A DNA stretch of 64,000 nt from Limnobaculum zhutongyuii (GCF_004295645.1 NZ_CP034752.1:3658001-3722000); one strand, 5' to 3'. Counted from the first letter of the stretch, positions 17,450 to 26,868 are shown. Notes: generated by a model from the letters alone, not told the origin. Made by a program: numbers and translations.

Positions 17450-18430
17450 ATGATTAAAGCTCTGGTTCTTGAACAACAAGATGGACAAACACTGGCATCA
17501 GTAAAGGGTGTCACCTCCGAACAGTTGCCTGAGGGCAATGTTACCGTTGATATCAATTGGTCCAGCATCAACTATAAAGATGCGCTGGCCATCACTGGCA
17601 AAGGAAAAATTATTCGTAATTTTCCAATGGTACCCGGTATTGATTTCGCTGGTACCGTTCATAGTAGTGATGATCCACGCTTTTCCCCGGGCCAAAATGT
17701 CATACTTACTGGCTGGGGTGTAGGTGAAACTCATTGGGGTGGCTTAGCAGAACGCGCTCGTGTTAATGGCGACTGGTTGGTTCCTATGCCTGAAGGGTTG
17801 GATCAACGTAAAGCAATGATCATTGGTACCGCAGGTCTGACCGCTATGTTATGTGTCATGGCATTAGAAGAAGGCGGCGTGTTACCAGACAGCGGTGAAG
17901 TACTGGTTACCGGTGCCAGCGGCGGTGTCGGAAGTACTACCGTTGCTCTGTTACATAAACTGGGCTATCAGGTTTCCGCCGTTAGTGGACGTCAGCACAA
18001 TGCGGAATATCTGTTATCTCTCGGTGCTAAATATGTACTGGAAAGAGAGAATTTCAGCGAAGCGGCTAAACCACTGGAAAAACAGCGTTGGGCGGGGGCT
18101 GTAGACGTTGCCGGTGGAGAACTGCTGGCTAAAGTTATCGCACAAATGAATTATAACGGTACGGTGGCCGCCTGTGGTCTGGCTGGTGGATATCAACTCC
18201 CCACCACGGTGATGCCATTCATTCTGCGTAATGTACGCCTGCAAGGTGTGGATTCCGTCATGATCTCGACAGAACGTCGAATTGAAGCCTGGAAGCGTCT
18301 GGCAGACTTACTACCAGAAAACTTCTATCAGTTAGCCACCAGCGAAATCACCCTGAAAGATGTACCGGCAACGGCAGAAAGCCTGTTGTCAGGCAAAGTT
18401 ACCGGCCGGGTACTGGTTAATATTGCCTAA
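17450..18430 (+). CDS. acuI: Acrylyl-CoA reductase (NADPH) AcuI/YhdH
   Basis: 326 residues from ATG 17450 (MIKALVLEQQDGQTLASV), which matches the E. coli protein start; the frame extends upstream but without homology. It is a medium-chain dehydrogenase/reductase without catalytic zinc. The N-terminal domain has NYKDALAITGKGKIIRNFPMVPGIDFAGTV and the Rossmann fold has VTGASGGVGSTTVALL (about 150-165). AcuI reduces toxic acryloyl-CoA to propionyl-CoA using NADPH. It is a single gene divergent from csrD, as in E. coli. Confidence 0.96.
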   Translation: MIKALVLEQQDGQTLASVKGVTSEQLPEGNVTVDINWSSINYKDALAITGKGKIIRNFPMVPGIDFAGTVHSSDDPRFSPGQNVILTGWGVGETHWGGLAERARVNGDWLVPMPEGLDQRKAMIIGTAGLTAMLCVMALEEGGVLPDSGEVLVTGASGGVGSTTVALLHKLGYQVSAVSGRQHNAEYLLSLGAKYVLERENFSEAAKPLEKQRWAGAVDVAGGELLAKVIAQMNYNGTVAACGLAGGYQLPTTVMPFILRNVRLQGVDSVMISTERRIEAWKRLADLLPENFYQLATSEITLKDVPATAESLLSGKVTGRVLVNIA

Positions 18431-18449
18431 TCCTTTCGCCTAATATTAG

Positions 18450-18475
18450 TACCCCACGTGTTTCAGCGTGGGGTA
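18450..18475 (+). terminator. Possible acuI terminator hairpin
   Basis: ACCCCACG (18451-18458) pairs with CGTGGGGT (18467-18474), extended by a T-A pair, about 20 nt after the acuI stop. No T-run follows (ATATCAAAC), so it may stabilise the 3' end rather than terminate by itself. Confidence 0.45.
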
Positions 18476-18599
18476 TATCAAACGGTTATCTCCCCCCTAC
18501 ATTAAGAATATTCTCCAGCTAATTTCTGGCAAAACAGGACAATTGGAGCAATGATTTGTCTAATCATTCATAATCTTTTCTGTTAGCTGAGCATCTATC

Positions 18600-19601
18600 A
18601 TGGTCAAAAAAACACGCTTAACTGAAAACAACGTCACGCCTGAACAACTGTTTTATCAACGTCGCAAAGTTTTGCAGGCACTGGGCATCAGCGCAGCAGC
18701 ATTAGCGCTTCCTTTTCATGCTCAGGCAGAACTACTCTCATGGTTGACGGGTGGAAACAAACCTAAAACGCCTGCGGGTAAAGCTCTGGCATTTACCCCT
18801 TCAGCCAACTACCACCCCAACCTGCCTTTGACACCAGAAGAGAAAGTCATCGGATACAATAATTTTTATGAGTTTGGTCTGGATAAGGCCGATCCCGCGG
18901 CCAATGCCGCAACACTAAAAACCGAAGGATGGAAAATTCATATCAGCGGTGAAGTAGCCAAACCAATAACGCTGGATATGGATGAAATTCTTAAACGCTT
19001 CCCTCTGGAGGAGCGCATTTATCGCCTGCGTTGTGTGGAAGCCTGGTCAATGGTGATTCCATGGCTTGGTTTTGAACTGAACAAACTGCTTAAACTGGCA
19101 GAGCCAACCAGTAAGGCACGCTACGTTGCCTTTCAAACCCTTTACGACCCTGAAAATATGCCGGGACAAAGCAGCCGCTATATTGGTGGTGGGCTGGACT
19201 ACCCTTATGTTGAAGGTTTACGTATGGATGAAGCCATGCATCCGTTAACGCTACTAACCGTTGGGGTATACGGTAAAGCGCTGCCAAACCAGAATGGAGC
19301 GCCCATTCGGCTCATTGTTCCCTGGAAGTATGGTTTCAAAAGCATTAAATCCGTTGTTGAGATCAAACTGGTAGAGCAACAGCCTCCCACCACCTGGAAT
19401 TTAAGTGCACCGGATGAATACGGTTTTTATGCCAACGTCAATCCTCAGGTGGACCATCCCCGCTGGTCTCAGGCAACAGAGCGGGTTATCGGCAGCAGCG
19501 GCTTACTGGATGTAAAACGCCAGCCCACACTCTTGTTCAACGGATATGGCGATCAGGTCGCTTCACTTTATCAGGGGTTGGATTTACGGAGTCACTTTTA
19601 G
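18600..19601 (+). CDS. msrP: Periplasmic methionine sulfoxide reductase catalytic subunit MsrP
   Basis: 333 residues. It has a Tat signal with the twin arginine YQRRKVLQALGIS (R21-R22) and a hydrophobic stretch ending AQA near residue 43. The sulfite oxidase-type molybdopterin domain has its molybdenum-ligating cysteine at C145 in YRLRCVEAWSMVIPW. MsrP repairs methionine sulfoxide in periplasmic proteins using electrons delivered through MsrQ. The stop overlaps the MsrQ start by one base, so the pair is cotranslated. E. coli carries msrPQ (yedYZ) elsewhere, next to hprSR; here no such two-component system adjoins. Confidence 0.97.
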   Translation: MVKKTRLTENNVTPEQLFYQRRKVLQALGISAAALALPFHAQAELLSWLTGGNKPKTPAGKALAFTPSANYHPNLPLTPEEKVIGYNNFYEFGLDKADPAANAATLKTEGWKIHISGEVAKPITLDMDEILKRFPLEERIYRLRCVEAWSMVIPWLGFELNKLLKLAEPTSKARYVAFQTLYDPENMPGQSSRYIGGGLDYPYVEGLRMDEAMHPLTLLTVGVYGKALPNQNGAPIRLIVPWKYGFKSIKSVVEIKLVEQQPPTTWNLSAPDEYGFYANVNPQVDHPRWSQATERVIGSSGLLDVKRQPTLLFNGYGDQVASLYQGLDLRSHF

Positions 19602-20215
19602 TGAAAATAACCTCTGCAAATATCAAATGGCTCAAGCTGATATTGCATCTGCTGGCGTTTATTCCTCTGCTATGGTTGATACTCTCTATTAATCAGGGGT
19701 GGTTGAGTGCTGATGCAGCAAAAGACATTCAACATTACACCGGCAGAATGGCGCTTAAATTATTGCTGGCCACCCTGCTGGTAACGCCGCTGGCTAAAAT
19801 ACTCCATCAACCCATACTGCTCCGCTGCCGACGACTGCTGGGATTATGGTGTTTTGCCTGGGCAACCTTACATCTGGTTTGTTACAGCGTTTTAGAGCTT
19901 GGTTTAGACATCTCTCTACTGTTTCAGGAACTGATTAAACGCAACTACCTTATTCTGGGTATTATCAGTTGGCTCATATTATTGATAATGGCGCTAACCT
20001 CAACACAGAACTTCCAGCGAAAATTGGGCTCTAACTGGCAAACTATCCATAATTTTATCTATGTGATAGCAATACTGGCGCCAATACATGCCCTGTTATC
20101 CACCAAAGTGCTGTCTCTGGAGCTGGCAGTCTATGCCGTAATCTCGCTGTTATTGCTGGCATATCGCTATAAAAAGCTCAGAAAGTGGTGGGAAAAGTAC
20201 CAAAGAGACAAATAA
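19601..20215 (+). CDS. msrQ: Heme-binding membrane subunit MsrQ
   Basis: 204 residues starting at GTG 19601, which shares its first base with the msrP TAG. About six membrane helices are visible, with conserved histidines in HLLAFIPLL, TLHLVCYS, WQTIHNFIYV and APIHALLS, typical of the ferric reductase-like fold that binds b-type heme. MsrQ passes electrons from the quinone pool or the flavin reductase Fre to MsrP. No independent ribosome binding site is needed given the overlap. Confidence 0.95.
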   Translation: MKITSANIKWLKLILHLLAFIPLLWLILSINQGWLSADAAKDIQHYTGRMALKLLLATLLVTPLAKILHQPILLRCRRLLGLWCFAWATLHLVCYSVLELGLDISLLFQELIKRNYLILGIISWLILLIMALTSTQNFQRKLGSNWQTIHNFIYVIAILAPIHALLSTKVLSLELAVYAVISLLLLAYRYKKLRKWWEKYQRDK

Positions 20216-20435
20216 TTTTGAGCGGAGAAGGCTTCTCTGCCAAGGCTTTGCCCGATATGGCCTAAACTATCTTCGCTGATAAGACCAGTAAACAGCTGCT
20301 AATTTCGGCGAAATAGTTATAATGGCGCACTTTAATTTGATCCGTTCGTACAATTTCACAAGAAGAATAGTGACAATTGGCTGACATCGAGTTATTTTTA
20401 CCGATTATTGTTTGATTGCCGGAGATGTCAGCACA

Positions 20436-20879
20436 ATGACGAAGAAAGCGCACATTTTGCTGTTAAATGGCCCTAATCTGAATCTGTTAGGGACGCGTGA
20501 GCCTGATAAATATGGACATACGACCCTGACTGACATCGTAACCAAATTAGAGAGTGAAGCCCAGCGTTCAGACGTGGCGTTTTCTCATCTGCAATCAAAT
20601 GCCGAGTACGAGATTATTGATGCGATTCATCAAGCTCGTGGCTCAGTCGATTTTATCCTGATTAATCCGGCAGCGTTCACCCATACCAGTGTAGCGATTC
20701 GGGATGCGTTGCTGGCCGTCAATATTCCATTTATTGAAATCCACCTGTCTAACGTCCATGCTCGTGAGCCATTCAGACACCACTCATATCTTTCTGATAT
20801 TGCAGTGGGTGTGATTTGTGGCCTCGGTGCCGACGGTTATGACTTTGCTCTGCAAGCTGCCCTGCGCCGTTTGCAATAA
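20436..20879 (+). CDS. aroQ: Type II 3-dehydroquinate dehydratase
   Basis: 147 residues from ATG 20436, chosen since homology begins with AHILLLNGPNLNLLGTREP and GGAG lies 11 nt upstream. The tyrosine in REPDKYG, NPAAFTHTSVAIRDAL, and the HLSNVHAREPFRHHS motif with the catalytic histidine are all present. The enzyme converts 3-dehydroquinate to 3-dehydroshikimate in the shikimate pathway. E. coli uses the unrelated type I AroD, but many other Enterobacterales carry aroQ just before accB, as here. Confidence 0.97.
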   Translation: MTKKAHILLLNGPNLNLLGTREPDKYGHTTLTDIVTKLESEAQRSDVAFSHLQSNAEYEIIDAIHQARGSVDFILINPAAFTHTSVAIRDALLAVNIPFIEIHLSNVHAREPFRHHSYLSDIAVGVICGLGADGYDFALQAALRRLQ

Positions 20880-20919
20880 CTTTTTATTCCACGTAACAAG
20901 AGAATACGGAATCACACCT

Positions 20920-21378
20920 ATGGATATTCGTAAAATTAAAAAACTGATCGAACTGGTTGAAGAGTCTGGCATTAATGAGCTGGAAATCTCTGAAGGCGAA
21001 GAGTCAGTACGTATCAGCCGCGGTCCTGTTGCTGGTAGCTATGCTATGCCAATGCAGCAATATGCTCTGCCTCAGGCACCTGCTGCTCAACCAGCTCCTG
21101 TTGCTGCTGCGCCAGCTGAAGCAGCTGCACCAGCGGCTATCAGTGGTCACATCGTTCGCTCACCAATGGTAGGGACTTTCTACCGTACACCGAGCCCGGA
21201 CGCAAAAGCGTTTATTGAAGTGGGTCAAACCGTTTCTGTTGGCGATACCTTATGTATCGTTGAAGCGATGAAAATGATGAACCAAATTGAAGCTGATAAA
21301 TCAGGCGTGGTAAAAGCGATCCTGTTAGAAAGCGGGCAGCCGGTAGAATTTGACGAGCCGCTTGTCATCATTGAATAA
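20920..21378 (+). CDS. accB: Biotin carboxyl carrier protein of acetyl-CoA carboxylase
   Basis: 152 residues from ATG 20920 (MDIRKIKKLIELVEESG). An alanine/proline-rich linker (about 48-75) leads to the biotinyl domain with EAMKMMNQI; biotin is attached to K118. BirA modifies this lysine, AccC carboxylates the biotin, and AccAD transfers CO2 to acetyl-CoA to make malonyl-CoA. It lies 11 bp before accC. AccB represses its own operon in E. coli; no site was identified here. Confidence 0.98.
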   Translation: MDIRKIKKLIELVEESGINELEISEGEESVRISRGPVAGSYAMPMQQYALPQAPAAQPAPVAAAPAEAAAPAAISGHIVRSPMVGTFYRTPSPDAKAFIEVGQTVSVGDTLCIVEAMKMMNQIEADKSGVVKAILLESGQPVEFDEPLVIIE

Positions 21379-21389
21379 CGAGGCGAGCT

Positions 21390-22757
21390 ATGTCTAAAAA
21401 AATGGACAAAATCGAAAAAGTTGTTATCGCGAACCGGGGTGAGATCGCCCTGCGTATTTTGCGTGCCTGTAAAGAACTGGGCATTAAAACGGTTGCCGTT
21501 CACTCCAGCGCCGATCGCGATTTAAAACACGTACTGCTGGCAGATGAAACCGTGTGTATCGGCCCTGCCCAGTCAGTTAAAAGTTATCTGAATATCCCTG
21601 CGTTAATTGCCGCTGCCGAAATCACCGGTGCCGATGCGATCCACCCGGGATATGGTTTTCTGTCTGAAAACGCAGACTTTGCCGAACAGGTAGAACGCTC
21701 TGGCTTTATCTTTATCGGCCCTAAAGCCGATACCATTCGTATAATGGGCGATAAAGTTTCCGCTATCCATGCCATGAAGAAAGCCGGGGTTCCTTGTGTT
21801 CCTGGTTCTGATGGCCCACTGGATGATGATATGGCAAGAAACCGTGAGCTGGCTAAGCGCATCGGTTATCCGGTTATCATCAAAGCTTCTGGCGGCGGCG
21901 GCGGTCGCGGTATGCGCGTAGTGCGTAGCGACAAAGATCTGGAAGAATCCATTGTCATGACGCGTGCGGAAGCCAAAGCGGCTTTCAACAACGACATGGT
22001 ATACATGGAAAAATTCCTGGAAAACCCACGCCATATCGAAATTCAGATTATGGCGGATGGTCAGGGCCATGCGGTGTATCTGGCAGAACGTGACTGTTCT
22101 ATGCAACGTCGCCACCAGAAAGTGGTTGAAGAAGCACCGGCACTAGGCATCACTGAAGAACTGCGTCGCAGCATCGGTGAACGTTGTACTAAAGCCTGTG
22201 TGGAAATCGGCTACCGTGGTGCAGGTACCTTTGAGTTTCTGTATGAAAACGGCGAGTTCTATTTCATCGAGATGAACACCCGTATTCAGGTAGAACACCC
22301 GGTTACCGAAATGATTACCGGCGTTGACCTGATTAAAGAACAGCTGCGTGTGGCAGATGGCCAAAAACTGTCTATCAAGCAAAAAGATGTTCAGGTGCAT
22401 GGTCATGCTATTGAATGCCGTATCAACGCAGAAGATCCGGATAACTTCCTGCCTTCTCCGGGCAAGATCACCCGTTTCCATGCTCCGGGCGGCTTCGGTA
22501 TTCGCTGGGAATCTCATATCTATGCCGGTTATAGCGTACCGCCATACTATGATTCCATGATCGGTAAATTGATTGCTTACGGTGAAACCCGTGAAGTCGC
22601 TATTTCCCGCATGAAGAATGCGCTGGCTGAGCTGATCATCGATGGCATCAAAACCAACGTTAGCCTGCAACTGCGGATTATGAATGATAAAGGGTTCGAG
22701 AAAGGCGGAACCAACATTCACTATCTGGAAAAAATGCTGGGTATTCAGGAGAAGTAA
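21390..22757 (+). CDS. accC: Biotin carboxylase subunit of acetyl-CoA carboxylase
   Basis: 455 residues. The ATG at 21390 follows GAGG at good spacing; it adds about six residues to the E. coli start (MLDKIVIANRGEIALRIL). ATP-grasp signatures are plain: HPGYGFLSENADFAEQ, the glycine-rich loop KASGGGGGRGMRVV, and FIEMNTRIQVEHPVTEMITG with catalytic residues. It carboxylates AccB-bound biotin with ATP and bicarbonate. An intrinsic terminator ends the operon. Confidence 0.98.
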   Translation: MSKKMDKIEKVVIANRGEIALRILRACKELGIKTVAVHSSADRDLKHVLLADETVCIGPAQSVKSYLNIPALIAAAEITGADAIHPGYGFLSENADFAEQVERSGFIFIGPKADTIRIMGDKVSAIHAMKKAGVPCVPGSDGPLDDDMARNRELAKRIGYPVIIKASGGGGGRGMRVVRSDKDLEESIVMTRAEAKAAFNNDMVYMEKFLENPRHIEIQIMADGQGHAVYLAERDCSMQRRHQKVVEEAPALGITEELRRSIGERCTKACVEIGYRGAGTFEFLYENGEFYFIEMNTRIQVEHPVTEMITGVDLIKEQLRVADGQKLSIKQKDVQVHGHAIECRINAEDPDNFLPSPGKITRFHAPGGFGIRWESHIYAGYSVPPYYDSMIGKLIAYGETREVAISRMKNALAELIIDGIKTNVSLQLRIMNDKGFEKGGTNIHYLEKMLGIQEK

Positions 22758-22781
22758 TTTTTCTGAAGCGACTCATCCGGA

Positions 22782-22807
22782 AAGGCCGATAATTATCGGC
22801 CTTTTTT
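22782..22807 (+). terminator. accBC intrinsic terminator
   Basis: AAGGCCGAT (22782-22790), loop AATT, ATCGGCCTT (22795-22803), followed by TTTT. Classic intrinsic terminator about 25 nt after the accC stop. Confidence 0.9.
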
Positions 22808-22823
22808 ATAACAAGGAATTAGT

Positions 22824-23756
22824 ATGGATAGGTCTTCACAATTTGCTGTTCCATTCGTTATTATCTTTATCAAGTTCATTCTTTTTTGTATCGTTAGTAT
22901 TCCTAATTTTAAGTATGCGTTAGATACTCCCATCTTGTGGAATTTACTACTTAACTCATTTTTGAGTTTTATCTATGCATGCGCCATTATTCTTACTCTA
23001 TTTATTTGTTTAAACAACGGTAGAACATATTCAGCCAAATGGATTATTTGGGTATCAGTAATTATTTTTATTGTAGTTCAAAAACAGCTTACGGGTACAT
23101 CTTATAGGTATATATTAAAATTATTTCAGGAACTATCTATAAGTTATTCATATGATTTAAGTGGAGACAATCCATTAGATAGATTGAAGTTTCCTATTTA
23201 TATGTTGATATTCTATTCTGTTGTCTTCTTTATATTGAACATTTTTATAGGGCCATCAGCGAAAGCCAATAATATAGAATCGGATAGTCGTTACTATCAT
23301 ATTGCTACTTCGTTTGTTTACAGCATTCTTACATCCGCTATTTTATACCGACTGATAGATATCATACTATCTGGGTTCATAAATCTTAATGATGAAAACC
23401 GTAGCCTCTTGTTGTCAATAACACTCATCATGATGTCATGTATTTTTCTAAATACCCTTGTCTCGGCAGCGGCTTGCTATCAAAATTTAAACACACCTCA
23501 GAATAGAATTAATATTCGTAAAATTATCACTGCCACGACTATTTATGTGTTGCTGGTTATACTTCTGAGCTACGTTATTTATCTGATATCAACACACCTG
23601 ATTAATCAATTTGGCCACTTCACTTCACCTGAAATCGCAATGACGGGGTTGGTGATTTTCGGTTTTCTATGTTTCCTGTTGGTCTCATATCAAATTCAAA
23701 AGGTTATATTGATGAAAGTGTTCCGGGAAAAAAAAGTTAACCAAATCGTCAATTAG
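22824..23756 (+). CDS. Unrecognised multi-pass membrane protein, AT-rich
   Basis: 310 residues with about seven or eight predicted membrane helices (near 9-25, 36-58, 68-82, 127-147, 168-185, 197-216, 234-256, 272-293) and a basic C-terminus. I do not recognise a family and see no catalytic motif. AAGGA lies 9 nt before the ATG at 22824, and a terminator directly upstream isolates it from accC. The gene is visibly richer in A and T and in codons such as ATA and AAA than accC or panF on either side. In E. coli accC is followed directly by yhdT, so this looks like an insertion in this lineage. Confidence 0.7.
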   Translation: MDRSSQFAVPFVIIFIKFILFCIVSIPNFKYALDTPILWNLLLNSFLSFIYACAIILTLFICLNNGRTYSAKWIIWVSVIIFIVVQKQLTGTSYRYILKLFQELSISYSYDLSGDNPLDRLKFPIYMLIFYSVVFFILNIFIGPSAKANNIESDSRYYHIATSFVYSILTSAILYRLIDIILSGFINLNDENRSLLLSITLIMMSCIFLNTLVSAAACYQNLNTPQNRINIRKIITATTIYVLLVILLSYVIYLISTHLINQFGHFTSPEIAMTGLVIFGFLCFLLVSYQIQKVILMKVFREKKVNQIVN

Positions 23757-23763
23757 CCCTGTC

Positions 23764-23812
23764 CCGGTATGAAGGCAATCGGTCCCAAAGTAATCAAACG
23801 CCTTCATACTGG
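23764..23812 (+). terminator. Long hairpin after the AT-rich membrane gene
   Basis: CCGGTATGAAGGC (23764-23776) pairs with GCCTTCATACTGG (23800-23812) as a 13-bp stem with one G-U pair and a 23-nt loop, just after the stop. No U-tract follows (TTAATGAG), so it may be an mRNA-stabilising or Rho-assisted structure. Confidence 0.45.
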
Positions 23813-23959
23813 TTAATGAGTAATAAAAGATAATGAATGAAGTGAATCGCGCCACAACCTGGCGGTAACACAAAAAAGTCCTAGGCAAACGTATCCGTTT
23901 CCGTACAATTCTATCCTTTGGCCCATAACCTCTGACTGTTTAACGTGATGGAGTACATA

Positions 23960-24205
23960 TTGGATCCTCGTTTTCTTCAGGCTCATAAAGAAGCGCGCTG
24001 GGCGGTGTGGCTAACCATAGCCTACCTGATAGCCTGGACGCTGGCGGCCTATCTGCCAGACTCCCAACAGGGAATAACCGGATTGCCTCACTGGTTTGAA
24101 ATGGCCTGTTTGCTGGTTCCTCTGGTTTTTATTCTCTTATGTTGGTTTATGGTGCGCTTTGTCTTCCGGGATATTCCGCTGGAGGATAATAACGATGCAA
24201 CTTGA
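23960..24205 (+). CDS. yhdT: YhdT family small membrane protein
   Basis: 81 residues from TTG 23960. This start is chosen because GGAG lies about 7 nt before it and the product then begins MDPRFLQAHKEARWAVWL, in register with the E. coli protein. ATG 23948 and GTG 23945 upstream lack a ribosome binding site. Two membrane segments (about 15-35 and 52-74) and the C-terminal FRDIPLED are characteristic. Its role is unknown but it is coupled to panF: the panF ATG lies inside the last codons (11-bp overlap), as in E. coli. Confidence 0.9.
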   Translation: MDPRFLQAHKEARWAVWLTIAYLIAWTLAAYLPDSQQGITGLPHWFEMACLLVPLVFILLCWFMVRFVFRDIPLEDNNDAT

Positions 24206-25643
24206 TATCGTCCTGCCATTGGTTGCCTATCTGGTACTGGTTTTTGGGCTATCAATTTACGCCTATACCAAACGGCAGAAAGGGAATTTCCTGAACGATT
24301 ATTTCCTTGGAGATCGTTCAATGGGCGGCTTTATACTGGCAATGACGCTGACCGCTACCTATATCAGCGCCAGCTCATTTATCGGTGGCCCCGGTGCTGC
24401 ATATAAATATGGATTGGGCTGGGTACTGCTAGCCATGATTCAACTGCCTGCGGTCTGGTTGTCACTCGGCGTATTGGGCAAAAAATTTGCCATCCTGGCC
24501 CGACGTTACAATGCCGTGACGCTGAACGATGTCCTTTATGCCCGTTACCAAAGCAAAACGCTGGTCTGGTTCGCCAGTATCAGTTTGCTGTTAGCCTTTA
24601 TTGGGGCGATGACAGTACAGTTTATCGGTGGTGCGCGCCTGCTGGAAACTGCCGCAGGAGTGCCTTATGACATAGGTTTACTGATATTTGGCGTCACTAT
24701 TGCGTTATATACTGCTTTCGGTGGCTTCCGCGCCAGCGTATTAAACGATGCCCTGCAGGGTATGGTAATGTTAATTGGCGCTATTTTACTGCTGGTTGCC
24801 GTAATCTATGCCGCCGGAGGATTGGGTACTGCCGTAGATAAACTGCAGCAGATCGATCCTAAGCTGTTATCACCCACCGGTGCTGACGACTTCTTGTCCC
24901 TGCCGTTTATGGCTTCCTTCTGGATCCTGGTGTGTTTTGGCGTTATTGGTTTACCACACACCGCGGTGCGCTGTATTGCCTATAAAGACAGCAAAGCGGT
25001 ACATCGCGGCATTATTATTGGTACCATCATTGTTGCGATCCTGATGTTCAGTATGCATCTGGCGGGCGCTTTAGGGCGGGCGATTATGCCTGACCTGACC
25101 ATTCCCGATCAGGTGATCCCAACGCTGATGATTAAAGTTCTGCCTCCAATGGCCGCCGGTATTTTTCTGGCAGCGCCGCTGGCAGCAATTATGTCTACCA
25201 TTAATGCCCAGTTGCTTCAGTCATCGGCGACGTTAATCAAAGATCTCTATCTTAGCCTGAAACCAGAACAGGCCCGCAATGAGCGCCGTCTGGCTCGTAT
25301 ATCAAGCAGTGTGACCTTTATTTTGGGATTGTTGTTAATTCTGGCGGCCTGGCGTCCACCGGAAATGATTATTTGGTGGAACCTGTTAGCCTTTGGTGGA
25401 TTAGAAGCCGTATTCCTGTGGCCATTAGTCTTAGGCTTATATTGGGAGCGAGCTAATGCACAGGGGGCGCTGTGCTCCATGGTCTGTGGCGCGGTGTGCT
25501 ACGCCGTATTGGCTACCCTGAAGATACAAATTTTTGACCTTCACCCTATCGTCCCTGCTTTGAGTATCGGCATTATTACCTTCCTGATAGGTAATAAACT
25601 GGGTGAACGTGCGGTGAATGCACCGGTAATACCGGCAAAATAA
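24195..25643 (+). CDS. panF: Sodium/pantothenate symporter PanF
   Basis: 482 residues from ATG 24195 (MQLDIVLPLVAYLVLVFGLS); the frame is open further upstream through yhdT but without homology. A solute:sodium symporter with about 13 helices, GDRSMGGFILAMTLTATYISASSFIGGPGAAY near the N-terminus and FGGFRASVLNDALQG, signature SSS segments. It imports pantothenate, the coenzyme A precursor, with sodium. Placed yhdT-panF-prmA as in E. coli. Confidence 0.97.
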   Translation: MQLDIVLPLVAYLVLVFGLSIYAYTKRQKGNFLNDYFLGDRSMGGFILAMTLTATYISASSFIGGPGAAYKYGLGWVLLAMIQLPAVWLSLGVLGKKFAILARRYNAVTLNDVLYARYQSKTLVWFASISLLLAFIGAMTVQFIGGARLLETAAGVPYDIGLLIFGVTIALYTAFGGFRASVLNDALQGMVMLIGAILLLVAVIYAAGGLGTAVDKLQQIDPKLLSPTGADDFLSLPFMASFWILVCFGVIGLPHTAVRCIAYKDSKAVHRGIIIGTIIVAILMFSMHLAGALGRAIMPDLTIPDQVIPTLMIKVLPPMAAGIFLAAPLAAIMSTINAQLLQSSATLIKDLYLSLKPEQARNERRLARISSSVTFILGLLLILAAWRPPEMIIWWNLLAFGGLEAVFLWPLVLGLYWERANAQGALCSMVCGAVCYAVLATLKIQIFDLHPIVPALSIGIITFLIGNKLGERAVNAPVIPAK

Positions 25644-25690
25644 ACATTACACAACCGGGATAACTTGTTTATCCCTTAAAGAGAATTGCT

Positions 25691-26578
25691 ATGCCCTGGA
25701 TACAGTTAAAATTAAATACCACCGGTGATAAAGCGGAAGAAATTGGTGATGTGCTGGTTGAAAGTGGTGCGGTTTCTGTCACCTTTCAGGATACCCATGA
25801 CGTGCCGGTTTTTGAACCTCTACCGGGAGAAACGCGCCTGTGGGGCGATACCGACGTTATCGGCCTGTATGATGCAGAAACGGATATGAAGCAAGTGGTT
25901 GCCATGCTGGAACACAACCCTCTGCTAGGCACCAATTTTGTACATAAAATCGAACAGTTAGAAGATAAAGACTGGGAACGGGAATGGATGGATAACTTCC
26001 ACCCAATGCGTTTTGGCGAACGGCTGTGGATTTGCCCAAGCTGGCGCGAAGTGCCCGATGTAAATGCCGTGAACGTTATGCTCGATCCGGGTTTAGCCTT
26101 TGGTACCGGAACCCACACTACTACAGCACTTTGCCTGCAATGGCTGGATGGTCTGGATTTAGCAGGAAAAACGGTGATCGATTTCGGCTGTGGTTCCGGA
26201 ATTTTAGCCATCGCCGCCCTTAAGTTAGGCGCGGCAAAAGCTATCGGTATTGATATTGACCCACAGGCTATTCTGGCCAGTCGTGATAACGCGCAACGTA
26301 ATGGTGTCTCAGAGCGTTTATCTCTTTATCTGTCCAAGGACCAGCCTCAGGATCTGCAGGCCGATGTGGTGGTTGCTAACATCCTTGCTGGTCCGTTAAG
26401 AGAGCTGGCACCGATTATCAGCCAGTTGCCTGTAGCGGGTGGACATCTGGGGCTATCTGGCGTGTTAGCCACTCAGGCTGAAGGGGTGGCTCAAGCCTAT
26501 CAGACAATGTTTCAACTCGATCCGGTCGCGGAAAAAGAAGAGTGGTGCCGTATTACCGGTGTAAAAACCAGCGCCTGA
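25691..26578 (+). CDS. prmA: Ribosomal protein L11 methyltransferase
   Basis: 295 residues, standard length. The N-terminal L11-recognition domain (about 1-55), a linker, then a class I methyltransferase with the AdoMet motif VIDFGCGSGILAIAALKLGA and the NILAGPL motif of the active site. PrmA trimethylates lysines and the N-terminus of L11; its loss is tolerated in E. coli. A small GGGATAA/TTATCCC hairpin lies just ahead of its ribosome binding site (25657-25675). Confidence 0.98.
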   Translation: MPWIQLKLNTTGDKAEEIGDVLVESGAVSVTFQDTHDVPVFEPLPGETRLWGDTDVIGLYDAETDMKQVVAMLEHNPLLGTNFVHKIEQLEDKDWEREWMDNFHPMRFGERLWICPSWREVPDVNAVNVMLDPGLAFGTGTHTTTALCLQWLDGLDLAGKTVIDFGCGSGILAIAALKLGAAKAIGIDIDPQAILASRDNAQRNGVSERLSLYLSKDQPQDLQADVVVANILAGPLRELAPIISQLPVAGGHLGLSGVLATQAEGVAQAYQTMFQLDPVAEKEEWCRITGVKTSA

Positions 26579-26603
26579 TGATTTAATTTAAAGCTGAATA
26601 AAA

Positions 26604-26645
26604 GCAAGGGGTTGTCTGGTTACAGACGGCCCCTTTGGTTTTTAT
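26604..26645 (+). terminator. prmA intrinsic terminator
   Basis: AAGGGG-TT-GTCTG pairs with CAGAC-GG-CCCCTT (about 26606-26635) around a GTTA loop, followed by a T-rich run GGTTTTTATTT. Located about 30 nt after the prmA stop. Confidence 0.75.
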
Positions 26646-26868
26646 TTGCTTATGCTGCTCTCACCCACAAATGCCGGTCAGAATAGCTGAATCCTTAGTT
26701 AATCACCTTATGAAACGTTGGATGATTGACCGATAGTGCAGAATTTTTCTAAACGATGACAAAACCGAACATCCTAATAACTCATTGTTAAATATGATGA
26801 ATAAATTACGGATCACTGTGGGGCCTTAATTTCTTTGATTTTAGTCGTAGATTGTTCAAAGTTTGTCC

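Noticed and set aside
18520..18600. Search for a regulatory site for msrPQ
   Set aside because: No palindrome or known operator could be recognised and no two-component genes adjoin.
22143..22721. 192-codon minus-strand ORF inside accC
   Set aside because: Long antisense frame inside a highly conserved gene; amino-acid composition is explained by the complement of accC codons.
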